A DNA stretch of 64,000 bases, from contig JADJEK010000007.1 in NCBI GenBank assembly GCA_016709145.1, positions 124,001 to 188,000 of the forward strand. Direction: 5' to 3'. Positions 20,173-29,220 of the stretch are shown piece by piece. The stretch is from Planctomycetota bacterium. GTDB taxonomy: Bacteria > Planctomycetota > B15-G4 > JADJEK01. Every line of letters begins with the position of its first letter. Within the stretch, counting starts at the first letter, position 1. A program made the position numbers and the translations under genes. Below the pieces are notes generated by a model. That model saw only the letters and a list, made by a program, of their open reading frames with translations. It was not told the origin of the DNA and made no database searches.

Positions 20173-20691
20173 GACCTCGTCTTCCGGGTCGCACCCTCGT
20201 GGAGAGAGCCGCGACCGTCATCCATTCCAACTCGAGCCGGCGCCGCACCGCCGATCGACGCGGCACACACGGCAGCGCGTCTTCGATTCCCTGTGCGGAG
20301 ATCCTGCCGTCCGCGTGGACCGGACTCCGAGTACGGAGTGACGGCGAAGCGTCGACGGCGAGAAGCTGTGTTCGCAAGTCCTTCCGGGCGGTCCATCGAC
20401 TTGCCGAAGACCTTGGACCCGGAATCGCCCTGCCCGTTCGTTTCGGGGGTCAGTCCGAACCGCGGCGGCGCTCGCGTTCGTGCGCGGCACTCGCTCTCGT
20501 GCGGCAGGGCCATCAACCAGACGGACGGAGGGTATTTCGTCGCAGGGGCGACTCCAACAGAAATTTCGACGCGAACACACCGAACGCGAATCCGGATCGC
20601 ATCCGTCTCGCGACCGGTGCGCGCGCGGAATTCCTTTCACGCCACCATCGTGACGCGACTCTCATGATCGTCCTTGCCTCGGAGGTCGATC
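20173..20691. other. Non-coding gap between divergent rho and the 20692 gene
   Basis: About 520 bases without a convincing gene on either strand; open frames here encode Arg/Ser-rich shadow peptides with no start signal. The only clear element is a GGAGG ribosome-binding site at 20681-20685 serving the gene at 20692. Both divergent promoters, and any rho leader, must lie here, but I see no recognisable riboswitch or repeat. Confidence 0.5.
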
Positions 20692-22386
20692 ATGCTGTTC
20701 GTCGCCGCCTTCGTCCGTCCTGTCGTCCTCGCGCTCGCCAGCGCTACGGGCGAGAGCATCCCGATCGCCGCGGCGCTGCCGCAGGACGCACCCTTGCGCG
20801 CCGAGTGGAACGACGCCGCCGGCGCGCTCGACGCGTGGCTCGCATCACCGACGTGGTCGACGATCGAGCGCAGCTCGGCGTACGCCGAGCGCATGAAGCG
20901 CAAAGACATGCGCGACCTGCGAGGCGGCATCGCGATCGTGGCGGGCTTGCTGAAGGCGCCGGCGCAGCAAGCATTCGCGCAAGCGCTCGGTCGTGAGGTC
21001 GCCGCGGCCGCGCTGCCGCGCGATGGGACGGACGAACCCGCAGTGATCCTCGCGACGCGCGCCGCGAGCCCCGCGCTGGCGGAGACGCTGGCGCAAGCCA
21101 TCGAGACGCTGGCCGCGTTCACGCCCGGCGACGCGGCGGCGCAAGAGGACGACGACGGCGACGGCGTGCGCAGCACGAACGGCCGTGAGTTCCACGCGGT
21201 CGTCGGCGACGCCGTCCTGGTCGCGAACGATCGCGCCTTGTTGGTCGAATCGATCGCGAGGCTGCGCGGCGCGCAAAGCGGCGCTCCGCGTGCTCCCGGG
21301 CTCCACATGCACGCCAACGTCGTCGCGCTGCGAACAGCCGGTCTGTGGAAGCCCGCACCCACGTCCTACGACAACGCCGTCGGCGCCTTGCTCGCGTACG
21401 GCATCGGCAACGCGTTGGAGCACGCCGAAGCGCTCGATCTCGAACTCGCCCATGGCCAGCGCAGCCTGCGCCTTCGCGTCGTGGCGACCCCGTTCTCGGT
21501 CGACGACGCCGCGGCGTGGTTCTTTCCGTCACGCGCGCAGAGCGTCCCGATCGCGTTGCCGCAGGACACGATCGCGAACCTCGCGCTCACGCGCGACTAC
21601 CCACGCTTTTACTCCATGCGCAACGAACTGCTCGATGCCGACCTCAAGGGTTCGATCGTCGAGTTCGACTCGATCATGGGCATCCTGTTCGGTGGTCGGT
21701 CGTTCGGCGACGAAGTGCTGCCCGCGTTCGGCGACAACGCGACGTTGATCGTCGGACCGCAGGACTACGCGGATCTCGGCACTCCTCCGGGCGTCCAGTA
21801 CCCAGGCTTCACGCTCGTACTGCAGCGCAGCGAGGACGGCAAAGACCTGCTGAAGGCGCGCGATCTGTTGACGGCCTTCCAGACCACGCTCGGCGTCGTC
21901 AACGCCGATCGAGGTCAGAAGGGTCTCGAGTCGATGCTGCAGAACTCCGAGCGCGTCGACGGTATCGACGTGGTCAGCGCACGCTTCCTGCTGGACGAGG
22001 ACGAAACCGGAGCGCCCGACGTGCGCTTCAACGCCGAGCCCGCGCTCGCCGTGACTCCGACGCACGTGTTCGTCTCGTCGGCGCGCTCGCACCTGCTCGC
22101 GCTGCTCGCCGCGCAACGCACGGCCACGAGCGCGCAACCGGTCGCGGAACCGCATTCGCAAGTGCGTGTGGAGTTCCCCGCGTTGGTGTCCTTGCTCGGC
22201 GCGAACGAAGAGGCCCTGGTCGCGAACCGCATGGTCGAACACGCCGAGGACGCGGAGACCGCGCGTGCCGCGATCCAGTTGTTCCTCGATCTCCTGCGTG
22301 GGCTCGACGCACTCGACGTCGCGATCGACCCGGCGCAAGAAGGCGTGTCCCTGACCGCGGAACTGCGGACGCTGGGAGCGCTGTGA
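20692..22386 (+). CDS. Exported protein of unknown function
   Basis: 564 residues from the ATG at 20692, six bases after a strong GGAGG. The N-terminus MLFVAAFVRPVVLALASATG is hydrophobic and probably a signal peptide. No catalytic motif is recognised. It is rich in Ala, Leu and Asp and contains repeated strand-helix stretches such as GREFHAVVGDAVLVANDRAL and EPALAVTPTHVFVSSARSHL, reminiscent of DUF3352-like exported proteins in which a similar module (value then display of it) recurs; this is a resemblance only. Its stop overlaps the start of the DUF1800 gene (TGATG), so the three genes 20692-24989 are probably one operon. Confidence 0.75.
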   Translation: MLFVAAFVRPVVLALASATGESIPIAAALPQDAPLRAEWNDAAGALDAWLASPTWSTIERSSAYAERMKRKDMRDLRGGIAIVAGLLKAPAQQAFAQALGREVAAAALPRDGTDEPAVILATRAASPALAETLAQAIETLAAFTPGDAAAQEDDDGDGVRSTNGREFHAVVGDAVLVANDRALLVESIARLRGAQSGAPRAPGLHMHANVVALRTAGLWKPAPTSYDNAVGALLAYGIGNALEHAEALDLELAHGQRSLRLRVVATPFSVDDAAAWFFPSRAQSVPIALPQDTIANLALTRDYPRFYSMRNELLDADLKGSIVEFDSIMGILFGGRSFGDEVLPAFGDNATLIVGPQDYADLGTPPGVQYPGFTLVLQRSEDGKDLLKARDLLTAFQTTLGVVNADRGQKGLESMLQNSERVDGIDVVSARFLLDEDETGAPDVRFNAEPALAVTPTHVFVSSARSHLLALLAAQRTATSAQPVAEPHSQVRVEFPALVSLLGANEEALVANRMVEHAEDAETARAAIQLFLDLLRGLDALDVAIDPAQEGVSLTAELRTLGAL

Positions 22387-23711
22387 TGCTCGGCGACGCA
22401 ACGTCACGGAACGCGCTCGCGCCGCGCGCGGACGACGCGCTCGACGAGCACGCCGCGGCGCACCTGCTGCGTCGAGCCGGCTTCGGCCAACCGCGCGTCG
22501 ACGTCGAACGCGCGTGCGAACGCGGACTCGAAGCGACGGTTTCGACGCTGACGACGCTCGACCCTCCGTGCGCCGCGGTGCGCGAGCTCGACGCGGTGCT
22601 GGACACCGTGGCGGCCGGCGAGTCCGACGCGGTGGCGGCGTGGTGGGTCGCGCGCATGCTGCGTTCGGAGCAGCCGCTGCGCGAGAAACTCGCGCTGTTC
22701 TGGCACGGTCACTTCGCCACGTCCGACGCGAAGGTCCAGGACGCGCGCCTGATGGCGACGCAATTGCGCACGTTCCTCGACCTCGGCGCCGGGCCGTTCC
22801 ATGCCTTGCTGCACGCCATGACGCGCGACGCCGCGATGTTGCTGTGGCTCGACGGCGAATTGAATCGCAAGGACCACCCGAACGAGAACTACGCGCGCGA
22901 GGTGTTCGAGCTGTTCACGCTCGGCATCGGCAACTACGACGAACAGGACATCCGCGAGGCCGCGCGCGCTTTGACGGGCTTCCGCCGCGCCGGGGGTCGC
23001 ACCGAGTTCGTGCGCGCGATGCATGACGACGGCACGAAGACCGTGCTCGGCCACCGCGGCGCGCTGGCTGCCGACGACGTGGTCACTCTGTGCGCGAAAC
23101 ATCCAGCGACGGCGCGCCGCCTCGCCACGCGCTTGCTGCAGATGTTCGCGCATCCGTCGCCGCCGAATGCGGTCATCGACGCCGCCTGCGCCGTGTACGC
23201 GGATGCGGGACTCGATCCGCTCGCGCTGTTGCGCGTGGTGTTGCGCTCGGAGTGGTTCCACTCCCCCGCCGTGGTCCGAGCGCGGATCGCGTCGCCGGTC
23301 GAGTTCGTCGTCGGCCATCTGCGTTCGATCGGCGCTCGCGCGGATGCCAGCGCGTGCGTCCGCACGATGCGGGACATGGGCCAGTGGTTGCTTCGACCGC
23401 CGACGGTGAAGGGTTGGGACGGCGAGGACGCCTGGCTGAACGCGGCCACGTTCGTCGCGCGAGCCGACTGCGCGCGACGCATCGCGCTCGGCGACGACGC
23501 CGGACTCGTGCGGGGTACGCCGAAGCTCGCCGCCGAAGTGCCCGGCGACGTACCGACGATCGTCGAGGTCATCGCCATGCGCGTCCTCGGAGCGCCGCTG
23601 CCTCGTGCCGTCGGCGAGGCGGTGGTCGCGACGGTCGCGGCGATCGGCGGCGACTCCAAAGCCGCCGCGCTCGGAGCGATCCTCGCGTTGCCCGAGGCCT
23701 CCGTCGTGTGA
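22386..23711 (+). CDS. DUF1800 family protein
   Basis: 441 residues. DUF1800 hallmarks are present: AAHLLRRAGFGQP at the start, LREKLALFWHGHFATS, DHPNENYAREVFELFTLGIG, EAARALTGFR, LRSEWFHS and the C-terminal PPTVKGWDGEDAWLNA. The family is large in planctomycetes and is nearly always followed by a DUF1501 gene, as here; the pair is thought to act outside the cytoplasm but its reaction is unknown. No clear signal peptide is seen at the chosen ATG, which overlaps the preceding stop. The region upstream in the same frame is a shadow of the previous gene. Confidence 0.9.
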   Translation: MLGDATSRNALAPRADDALDEHAAAHLLRRAGFGQPRVDVERACERGLEATVSTLTTLDPPCAAVRELDAVLDTVAAGESDAVAAWWVARMLRSEQPLREKLALFWHGHFATSDAKVQDARLMATQLRTFLDLGAGPFHALLHAMTRDAAMLLWLDGELNRKDHPNENYAREVFELFTLGIGNYDEQDIREAARALTGFRRAGGRTEFVRAMHDDGTKTVLGHRGALAADDVVTLCAKHPATARRLATRLLQMFAHPSPPNAVIDAACAVYADAGLDPLALLRVVLRSEWFHSPAVVRARIASPVEFVVGHLRSIGARADASACVRTMRDMGQWLLRPPTVKGWDGEDAWLNAATFVARADCARRIALGDDAGLVRGTPKLAAEVPGDVPTIVEVIAMRVLGAPLPRAVGEAVVATVAAIGGDSKAAALGAILALPEASVV

Positions 23712-23795
23712 TGACGAGAAAACCGTGACCGAACCGATCCCGAGCACCGAGTCCATGCCGCAACGATGCGGACCGACCGCCGAGGAGAGACGCGA

Positions 23796-24989
23796 ATGAC
23801 GACGCGACGAACGTTCCTGAAGAGTTGCGCCGCGGCCGTTCCAGCGCTGGCCTGGAGCCGCTTCGCGATCGCCGGCTCCGGCGGCGGCGCTCCGCGTTGT
23901 TTGGTCGTCGTGCGCCTCGGTGGCGGCAACGACGGCCTCAACACCGTCGCGCCGATCGAGGACGACGTCTACCGCCGACTGCGTCCGTCCCTGGCGTTGA
24001 CGAAAGCCGAGTCGCTACCGCTGTCGCGCCACGGGCTCGCGCTGCATCCGCGGCTGAAGGGACTGGCGGAGCATTACGACGCCGGCCGACTCGCCGTGGT
24101 GACGAACGTCGGCTATCCGCGGCCCGATCGTTCGCACTTCCGCTCGATGGACATCTGGCACACGGCGTCGCTCGAACCCGAGCGCGCGCGAATCGGCGTG
24201 CACGGCGCCACGCTCGCGACGCTCGGACGCGAGACGTCGGCTTCCGGCATCCCCGGCGTCGCGCTGCTCGACACCGAGATGCCGCTCGGCCTCGTCCATC
24301 CCGACGTCCCCGTCCCACTGCTCGCATCGTTGGAGCAGGTGCGTCTGGACGAAGCGAAGCTGGTCCCGCTGCTCGAACTCGACCGCGACACGCCGGCGGC
24401 CTCGCCACTCGCGCGCGCCGTCGGCGCCGCGCACGCGGCCACGCGGCTCGCGCGTCGGCTCGAACACGTCGACCTCGCGGCGACGGCGAACGCGTTCCCG
24501 GCCACGGCGCTCGGCAAGCGCTTGGCCACGTTGTTCACGCTGCTGCGTTCGGGACTCGACCTGCGCATCGCGTACGTCGCGCACGACGGCTTCGACACCC
24601 ACACGCGCCAGAAGGACAATCACGCCGCATTGCTGCTCGAACTCGGCGATGCGCTGGCGGCGTTCCAGACCGCGCTGGTGAAGGATGGGCTCGATCGCGA
24701 CGTCGTCACGCTGACGTTCTCCGAGTTCGGGCGCCGCGTCGAGGAGAACGGATCGAAAGGCACCGACCACGGCGCGGCCGCGCCGTTGTTCGTGCTCGGT
24801 TCGGCGGTGACGGGCGGCGTGTTCGGCGAAGCGCCGAATCTCACCGATCTCGAGGACGGTGACGTGCGCTACGAGACCGACTTCCGCCAGGTCTACGCGA
24901 CGTTGCTCGAACGCTGGTTCGGCGTGGATTCGCGACCGGTCCTGGGGGGTTCGTTCGCGCCGCTTCCGTTCTTGCCTGCGATCGTCTGA
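23796..24989 (+). CDS. DUF1501 family protein with Tat signal
   Basis: 397 residues. It starts MTTRRTFLKSCAAAVPALAW, a twin-arginine signal (RRTFLK) with a hydrophobic stretch, so it is probably exported folded. DUF1501 features follow: LVVVRLGGGNDGLNTVAP, GRLAVVTNVGYPRPDRSHF, YVAHDGFDTHTRQ, TFSEFGRRVEENGSKGTDHG, and a C-terminal YATLLERWFGVD. The fold belongs to the alkaline phosphatase/sulfatase superfamily, and Asp/His residues in DGFDTH and GTDHG fit metal sites. ATG 23796 follows GAGGAGAG. Substrate is unknown; partner of the DUF1800 protein just upstream. Confidence 0.92.
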   Translation: MTTRRTFLKSCAAAVPALAWSRFAIAGSGGGAPRCLVVVRLGGGNDGLNTVAPIEDDVYRRLRPSLALTKAESLPLSRHGLALHPRLKGLAEHYDAGRLAVVTNVGYPRPDRSHFRSMDIWHTASLEPERARIGVHGATLATLGRETSASGIPGVALLDTEMPLGLVHPDVPVPLLASLEQVRLDEAKLVPLLELDRDTPAASPLARAVGAAHAATRLARRLEHVDLAATANAFPATALGKRLATLFTLLRSGLDLRIAYVAHDGFDTHTRQKDNHAALLLELGDALAAFQTALVKDGLDRDVVTLTFSEFGRRVEENGSKGTDHGAAAPLFVLGSAVTGGVFGEAPNLTDLEDGDVRYETDFRQVYATLLERWFGVDSRPVLGGSFAPLPFLPAIV

Positions 24990-25048
24990 CTCCGGCGGAG
25001 CCGACGAGCACGGCTCGATTCGCCGCCGGGTCTCTACACTTCCGCCCC

Positions 25049-25822
25049 ATGCTCGCGATCCTCGAAGCCTGGGGAGTTGACGTCCAACGCCGCTGCGGCG
25101 CGTTCCTGCGCGACTTGCAGGGGATCGGCGAGATCCTCGGCCGCATCGTCACCTCGACGCTCGGGATGTCGTCGGGAGCGCGACGACTTCTGCGCCGCCA
25201 CATCGGCATGCAGATCTACTTCACGGGCGTCCAAGCCGTCCCGGTCGCAGGCCTGCTCGCGTTCCTGGTCGGTTACGGCTTCGGCCAATTGATCGCGACG
25301 AACCAGATCTTCTTCCTGATCCCGATCTTCCTCGACCGCATCATCCTGCAAAACGTCGCGCCGCTGATCGCCGCGATCGTCGTGGTCGCGCGCACGTCGT
25401 CGGCCGTGGCCGTCGAGCTCGGCAACATGACGGTCGCGCGCGAAGTCGAGATGCTCGAGGGCTTCGGCATCGATCCGTATCGCCATCTCGCGCTTCCGCG
25501 TTTGTTCGGCATCGTGGTCGGCACCATGTGCCTGACGCTGATCGTGGCCGCGATCGCGATGCTGTCGTTGTTCTCGGTCATGCAGGAATACCCGCAATCG
25601 GGCGGCATCGACCTGCTGCTGAAGGTTTCGCCGAGCACCGGCTCGCATCTGGTCGCGCTCGGGCTCGCGTACGGAATCGTGATCGCCATCGTCGCGCTGC
25701 GCCAAGGCTTCGGACTCGATCCGTACTTCACCGAAGTCCCGAAGGCCGCGAGTCGCGCGGTCATCAAGAGCATCGTGATGTGCGCGGTCGCGAGCGCGCT
25801 GGTCTCGGTGATGGCCGGATGA
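25049..25822 (+). CDS. MlaE-type ABC transporter permease
   Basis: 257 residues with the MlaE/YrbE layout: an N-terminal interfacial helix, then about five membrane segments, including QAVPVAGLLAFLVGYGFGQL, the conserved APLIAAIVVVARTSSAVAVELGNM and EVEMLEGFGIDPYRHLALPR, the coupling region to the ATPase. MlaE proteins form the membrane core of phospholipid transport complexes linking inner and outer membranes. The next gene overlaps by four bases (ATGA), followed by MCE and lipoprotein genes, so this is the first gene of an Mla-like operon. Confidence 0.9.
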   Translation: MLAILEAWGVDVQRRCGAFLRDLQGIGEILGRIVTSTLGMSSGARRLLRRHIGMQIYFTGVQAVPVAGLLAFLVGYGFGQLIATNQIFFLIPIFLDRIILQNVAPLIAAIVVVARTSSAVAVELGNMTVAREVEMLEGFGIDPYRHLALPRLFGIVVGTMCLTLIVAAIAMLSLFSVMQEYPQSGGIDLLLKVSPSTGSHLVALGLAYGIVIAIVALRQGFGLDPYFTEVPKAASRAVIKSIVMCAVASALVSVMAG

Positions 25823-26478
25823 GCGAGACCGTATTCACGTGCGAAGGGGTGTCCTTCCAACACGGAGCAGCGACGATCACGCTGCCCGCGGTGAAGGTCG
25901 ACGTCGGCTCCACGCTCGCGATCCGGTTCGAGACCATCGACCAAGCGCATCTCGCGGCGCGGCTCATCGTCGGGTTCGACGTCCCGACCCACGGCACGAT
26001 CACGCTGTTTCGCAAGAACACGAGCACCACGCCGCGCGGTGACGCGTTGCGAGCACGACGTCGCCTCGGCTACGCCGCCGCGCAGCCCGCGTTCCTGTCG
26101 ACGGTGCCATTGCCCGAAAACGTCGCGATCCCGCTGCGCGACCGCTCGCCGCGCGGCGAGGACGACGTGCTGCGCGAGAGCACCGCGTTCCTGGCCAAGC
26201 TCGGCGTCGTGTTCGAAGGGCGCGTCCTCCCGCAGCAGGCATCGCCGGCGATCCGATACCTCAGCGGAGTCGCGCGCGCGCTGGCGCCGGATCCGCTGTT
26301 CGCGGTCGTCGAAGAGCCGCCGGCGGTCCTGACGGCCGCGCAGTCCACGACGTTGCGCGCGGTCCTCGACGAGCGCTCGCGCAAACCCGACGCCGCTATG
26401 ATCCTGCTCGTCGCCGACACGCTCGCCGGGGGGAAGCTCTCGTGTCCGTGCGTCGACGCGATGGTCCGGCACCAATGA
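25819..26478 (+). CDS. Degenerate MlaF-like ABC ATPase lacking Walker A
   Basis: 219 residues in the position of the Mla ATPase. ABC-domain order is recognisable: an A-loop-like start, Q-loop region RRLGYAAAQPAFLSTVPLPE (Q89), signature-like RYLSGVARALAPDP (148-158), Walker-B-like LFAVVEEPPAVL (160-171). The P-loop that should follow the first strands is replaced by TLAIRFETIDQAHLAARL (32-49), with no GxxGxGKS; the signature LSGGQ is LSGVA; the Walker B Asp is Glu; and the H-loop His is missing (MILLVADTL). It therefore probably cannot hydrolyse ATP. It could be a structural subunit, a regulator, or a decaying gene in an otherwise intact operon. The frame is uninterrupted and overlaps its neighbour normally. 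Confidence 0.72.
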   Translation: MSETVFTCEGVSFQHGAATITLPAVKVDVGSTLAIRFETIDQAHLAARLIVGFDVPTHGTITLFRKNTSTTPRGDALRARRRLGYAAAQPAFLSTVPLPENVAIPLRDRSPRGEDDVLRESTAFLAKLGVVFEGRVLPQQASPAIRYLSGVARALAPDPLFAVVEEPPAVLTAAQSTTLRAVLDERSRKPDAAMILLVADTLAGGKLSCPCVDAMVRHQ

Positions 26479-26506
26479 ACTCCTTCGACGGGTCGACGAC
26501 GCACGC

Positions 26507-27661
26507 ATGAACAAGAAGGTCATCGACACGCTGGTCGGGCTGTTCCTGCTCGCCGCCGTCCTGCTCGGCCTGCTCGCGCTGGTGTCGCGCACGACGCTGC
26601 GTTCGCTGTTCACGAAGACGTCGGTCGTCGAGACCTGGCTGCCGCGCTCGTTGGTCACCGAAGGCAGCGCGGTCTACTTCCGCAGCTACCGCGTCGGCAG
26701 CGTGCTGCGCGTCGAACCGCGCTTCTTCAACACCACGCCCGGCGAGGACTGGTTCCGCGTCGACCTCGCGATCGACCCCGAGTTCAGCGGCGCGATCACC
26801 GACCAGTTCGTCACGACGATCGAATCCGGACCGCTCGGCAACATCACCGGCGCGAACTTGCTGCTGATCGCACCCGGTGAAGAAGGTTCGGGGATCGAGG
26901 GTCCCGTGTCGAAGGCGGGCACGCCGCTCGCCGCGCTCGAAGGCCGCAAGGTCGTGCTGCGCTACAACAACCCGACCTCGCTCGTCGACTCGTTGAAGGC
27001 GCAATTCGACGAGCTCATGCCGTTCATCAAGCAAGCGATCCAGAGCGGCACCAAGTTGATCGACCAACTCGCCGATCCGCAGGGCGACTTGATGCGCTCG
27101 GTCGCCGAACTGCGACGCGCGGCCGAAGATCTGAACCGCGACGAAGGCCCGTTGCGCCGATCCTTGAACCAACTGCTCGATCTGACGCAGAAGCTGAACC
27201 AGGACGACGGACCGGTGCTCGGCGCGCTCGGCAAGGTCGACAGCGTCGTGTCGCACGTCGACGGCATCCTCGCGGGTCTCGAGCGCGGCGAGGGCATCGC
27301 CGGCGGCCTGCTGAAGGATCCGAAGATGAAGGACGAGCTGCTCGCGACGATGACCGAACTGCGCGGCATCGCCGAGCAGACGCGCAAGCTGCTCGAGGAA
27401 GCGCATCCCACACTCGGCAACGTCGAGAAGACCACCGCGGAATTGCCGGTGATGATGAAGAAGATCACGTCGATCCTGGAACGACTCGACGCCGCATCGC
27501 GCGACCTGCCCGGCATCGCGCAGGAAGTCCAAGCGCTGCTGGTGGAGACCGACGAGACGCTGCGCGCGGTCCAGAAGCTGCCGTTCGTGCGCGACTACGT
27601 CGCCACTCCGGACGAAGTCGTCCCGCCCGTGCTGCCGGCCTCCGGCGGAGGTGGTTCGTGA
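26507..27661 (+). CDS. MlaD/MCE-domain substrate-binding protein
   Basis: 384 residues. One N-terminal membrane anchor (VIDTLVGLFLLAAVLLGLLAL) is followed by an MCE domain (LVTEGSAVYFRSYRVGSVLRV, VTTIESGPLGNITGANLLLI) and a long helical C-terminal region (170-360) with many heptad-like repeats such as ELRRAAEDLNRDEGPLRRSL and ELRGIAEQTRKLLEEAHPT. MCE proteins form hexameric rings or tubes that carry lipids across the periplasm; the long helical tail suggests a tunnel-forming (PqiB/YebT-like) rather than a short MlaD form. It ends in a Gly/Ser tail and its stop overlaps the start of the lipoprotein gene (GTGA). Confidence 0.9.
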   Translation: MNKKVIDTLVGLFLLAAVLLGLLALVSRTTLRSLFTKTSVVETWLPRSLVTEGSAVYFRSYRVGSVLRVEPRFFNTTPGEDWFRVDLAIDPEFSGAITDQFVTTIESGPLGNITGANLLLIAPGEEGSGIEGPVSKAGTPLAALEGRKVVLRYNNPTSLVDSLKAQFDELMPFIKQAIQSGTKLIDQLADPQGDLMRSVAELRRAAEDLNRDEGPLRRSLNQLLDLTQKLNQDDGPVLGALGKVDSVVSHVDGILAGLERGEGIAGGLLKDPKMKDELLATMTELRGIAEQTRKLLEEAHPTLGNVEKTTAELPVMMKKITSILERLDAASRDLPGIAQEVQALLVETDETLRAVQKLPFVRDYVATPDEVVPPVLPASGGGGS

Positions 27662-28593
27662 ACGCGCTCCGTTCGTTGCGCAGCGGCCTCTGCGCGCTCG
27701 CGGCACTCCACGCGATCGGCTGCTCGAGCCCGCAGCCGTCGTTCGAGGACAAGCGCGCGCAGTACCACTTGCGCGTGGGGTCCGATGCGTTCCGGCGCGG
27801 CGACCTGAATGCCGCGGCGCTCGGATTCGAACGCGCGCTCGAAGTCGCGCGCGGTCTCGCCGACGAACGCACCGAAGCCGACGCGCTGCTGCAACTCGGC
27901 GCGGTGTTCGACACGCTCGGCAACGCTTCGCGCGCGGCCGAGCTGTACGACGAGGGCATCGCCGCCTCGAGTCGCGGCGAGTCGCACTACGACCGCGGCG
28001 TCCTGGCCGGGCACCTGAATCGCGCGCGCCAGTGCGTGGCGGCGAACGCGCTCGAGCAGGCCGTGACCCACATCGACGCCGCGCGCGCCGCGGCCGAGCG
28101 CATCGGTGGACGCTCCGAGCGCGCCGCGGTGCTGCGCCACGAAGCGATCGTGCTCGAACACGAGAGCCGATGGGACGACGCCGCCGATCGCGCCAACGAA
28201 GCGGAACAACTCGACGCATTGGCGCCGCGTTCACCCGAGACACTCGCGGGGCGCGCCGACGCCCACTTGATCCTGGGCCGCGTGCTGCGCGCGAAGGGCG
28301 ACGCCGTGGCGGCGGTCACGCACTTCAAAGAAGCGGAGCGCCTGGCGCGCGAGCTGTCCGACCGCACGCTCATCGCATTCGCACTCGAATCGAGCGGGAC
28401 GACGCTGTTCGAACAAGGCCGCTTCACCGACGCCCGCGTGTTCTTCCGCCGCGCGTTCGACGTGAACGCGCGCATCCCACGAGCCGACCGAGCGCTCGCC
28501 AACGTGGAGTGGCTGAAGCGCATCGCCGAGAAGACCGGCGAAGCCGGAGACCTCGAGGCGGTGAGCGCTGAAGCGGAGGCTCCGCCTCCGTAG
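27658..28593 (+). CDS. TPR lipoprotein of the Mla-like operon
   Basis: 311 residues from a GTG that overlaps the MCE stop. The N-terminus LCALAALHAIGCSS contains a lipobox (A-I-G-C), so Cys22 should be lipidated. The rest consists of TPR-like helical pairs (AFRRGDLNAAALGFERALEV, DALLQLGAVFDTLGNASRAA, ESSGTTLFEQGRFTDARVFF). In position it replaces the accessory lipoproteins (MlaA/MlaC type or the PqiC/YmbA class) of Mla systems, but the fold is different. It is the last gene of the operon; a repeat-rich non-coding island follows. Confidence 0.82.
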   Translation: MNALRSLRSGLCALAALHAIGCSSPQPSFEDKRAQYHLRVGSDAFRRGDLNAAALGFERALEVARGLADERTEADALLQLGAVFDTLGNASRAAELYDEGIAASSRGESHYDRGVLAGHLNRARQCVAANALEQAVTHIDAARAAAERIGGRSERAAVLRHEAIVLEHESRWDDAADRANEAEQLDALAPRSPETLAGRADAHLILGRVLRAKGDAVAAVTHFKEAERLARELSDRTLIAFALESSGTTLFEQGRFTDARVFFRRAFDVNARIPRADRALANVEWLKRIAEKTGEAGDLEAVSAEAEAPPP

Positions 28594-28690
28594 GCCAGGC
28601 CCGGGGGCGCTTCGCTTGACGCCGAAGGCGAAGGCGGGGGGAACTTCGTTCCCCCGCACCCCCCTCGTTCGACCGCTCGCGGTCGAACGA

Positions 28691-28730
28691 CCAAAGGGGG
28701 GCTTCACAAACGAGCAAAGCCCCCCTTTGG
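28691..28730 (+). terminator. Hairpin, candidate terminator of the Mla-like operon
   Basis: A perfect 14-bp stem (CCAAAGGGGGGCTT and its complement) with a 12-base loop. A smaller perfect 10-bp hairpin (CGTTCGACCG, 4-base loop) precedes it at 28666-28689. No U-tract follows, so termination is only a guess and the hairpin may belong to the repeat island. Confidence 0.45.
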
Positions 28731-28772
28731 GAACCCCCGTGCCCTTGAGTCGCTCGTGAGACTTGACGCGAA

Positions 28773-28954
28773 GGGACGTCGAGACCTGCTCTCGCTGCGG
28801 CCGTTCAAAGCCGCAGGGGTGGCTTGTCGAGGGCGTGAAGAGCGACCCCTGTCCATTTCACGCCAGGTGACGTACTGACGAGACGCGTAGAGCGGATCGC
28901 CACAGCTGCGGCGGGCTGCTGAACGGCCGCAGCGAGAGCAGGTCTCGACGTCCC
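28773..28954. repeat. Perfect 35-bp inverted repeat with 112-bp spacer
   Basis: Bases 28773-28807 (beginning GGGACGTCGAGACCTGCTCT) recur exactly as their reverse complement at 28920-28954. The spacer encodes nothing recognisable. The outer bases overlap the ACGCGAAGGGACGTCG segment that is also present near 52705 in island 2, where the inverted partner is not seen. It could be the two ends of a small non-autonomous element or a structured transcript. Confidence 0.8.
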
Positions 28955-29047
28955 TAGGCGACGGAGTGGTTACTCGGGCACGCACGAGCTTGAACCCGAG
29001 GGAGAACTCCGGGTCGCGCTTCGCGCTCCGCGGTGGCGATTGAAGGA

Positions 29048-29126
29048 GTGGGGACAGAGCAGATGAGGGGACTGTCCCCACCCGAGCTCGACGGCCATGA
29101 CGGGGACGGAGGCGGGTCTGTCCCCG
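29048..29126. repeat. Two GGGGAC-type hairpins
   Basis: GTGGGGACAG at 29048-29057 pairs perfectly with CTGTCCCCAC at 29072-29081, and CGGGGAC at 29101-29107 pairs with GTCCCCG at 29120-29126. A further GTGTCCCCC follows. They look like remnants of a short palindromic intergenic repeat; no gene overlaps. Confidence 0.5.
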
Positions 29127-29220
29127 ATGTGTCCCCCGTGACCGCACGCCGTTACCCGGCAGTCGCCGTTCGCACTCCATTCGTTCGACACAATTGCGCA
29201 AGTCCTTGGCCCGTCGTCGT

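Noticed and set aside
18082..20667. 861-codon plus-strand frame opposite sigma factor and rho
   Set aside because: Both minus-strand genes are well-supported; the shadow has no motif.
20173..20691. Small genes in the rho upstream gap
   Set aside because: Short frames on both strands lack ribosome sites and show shadow composition.
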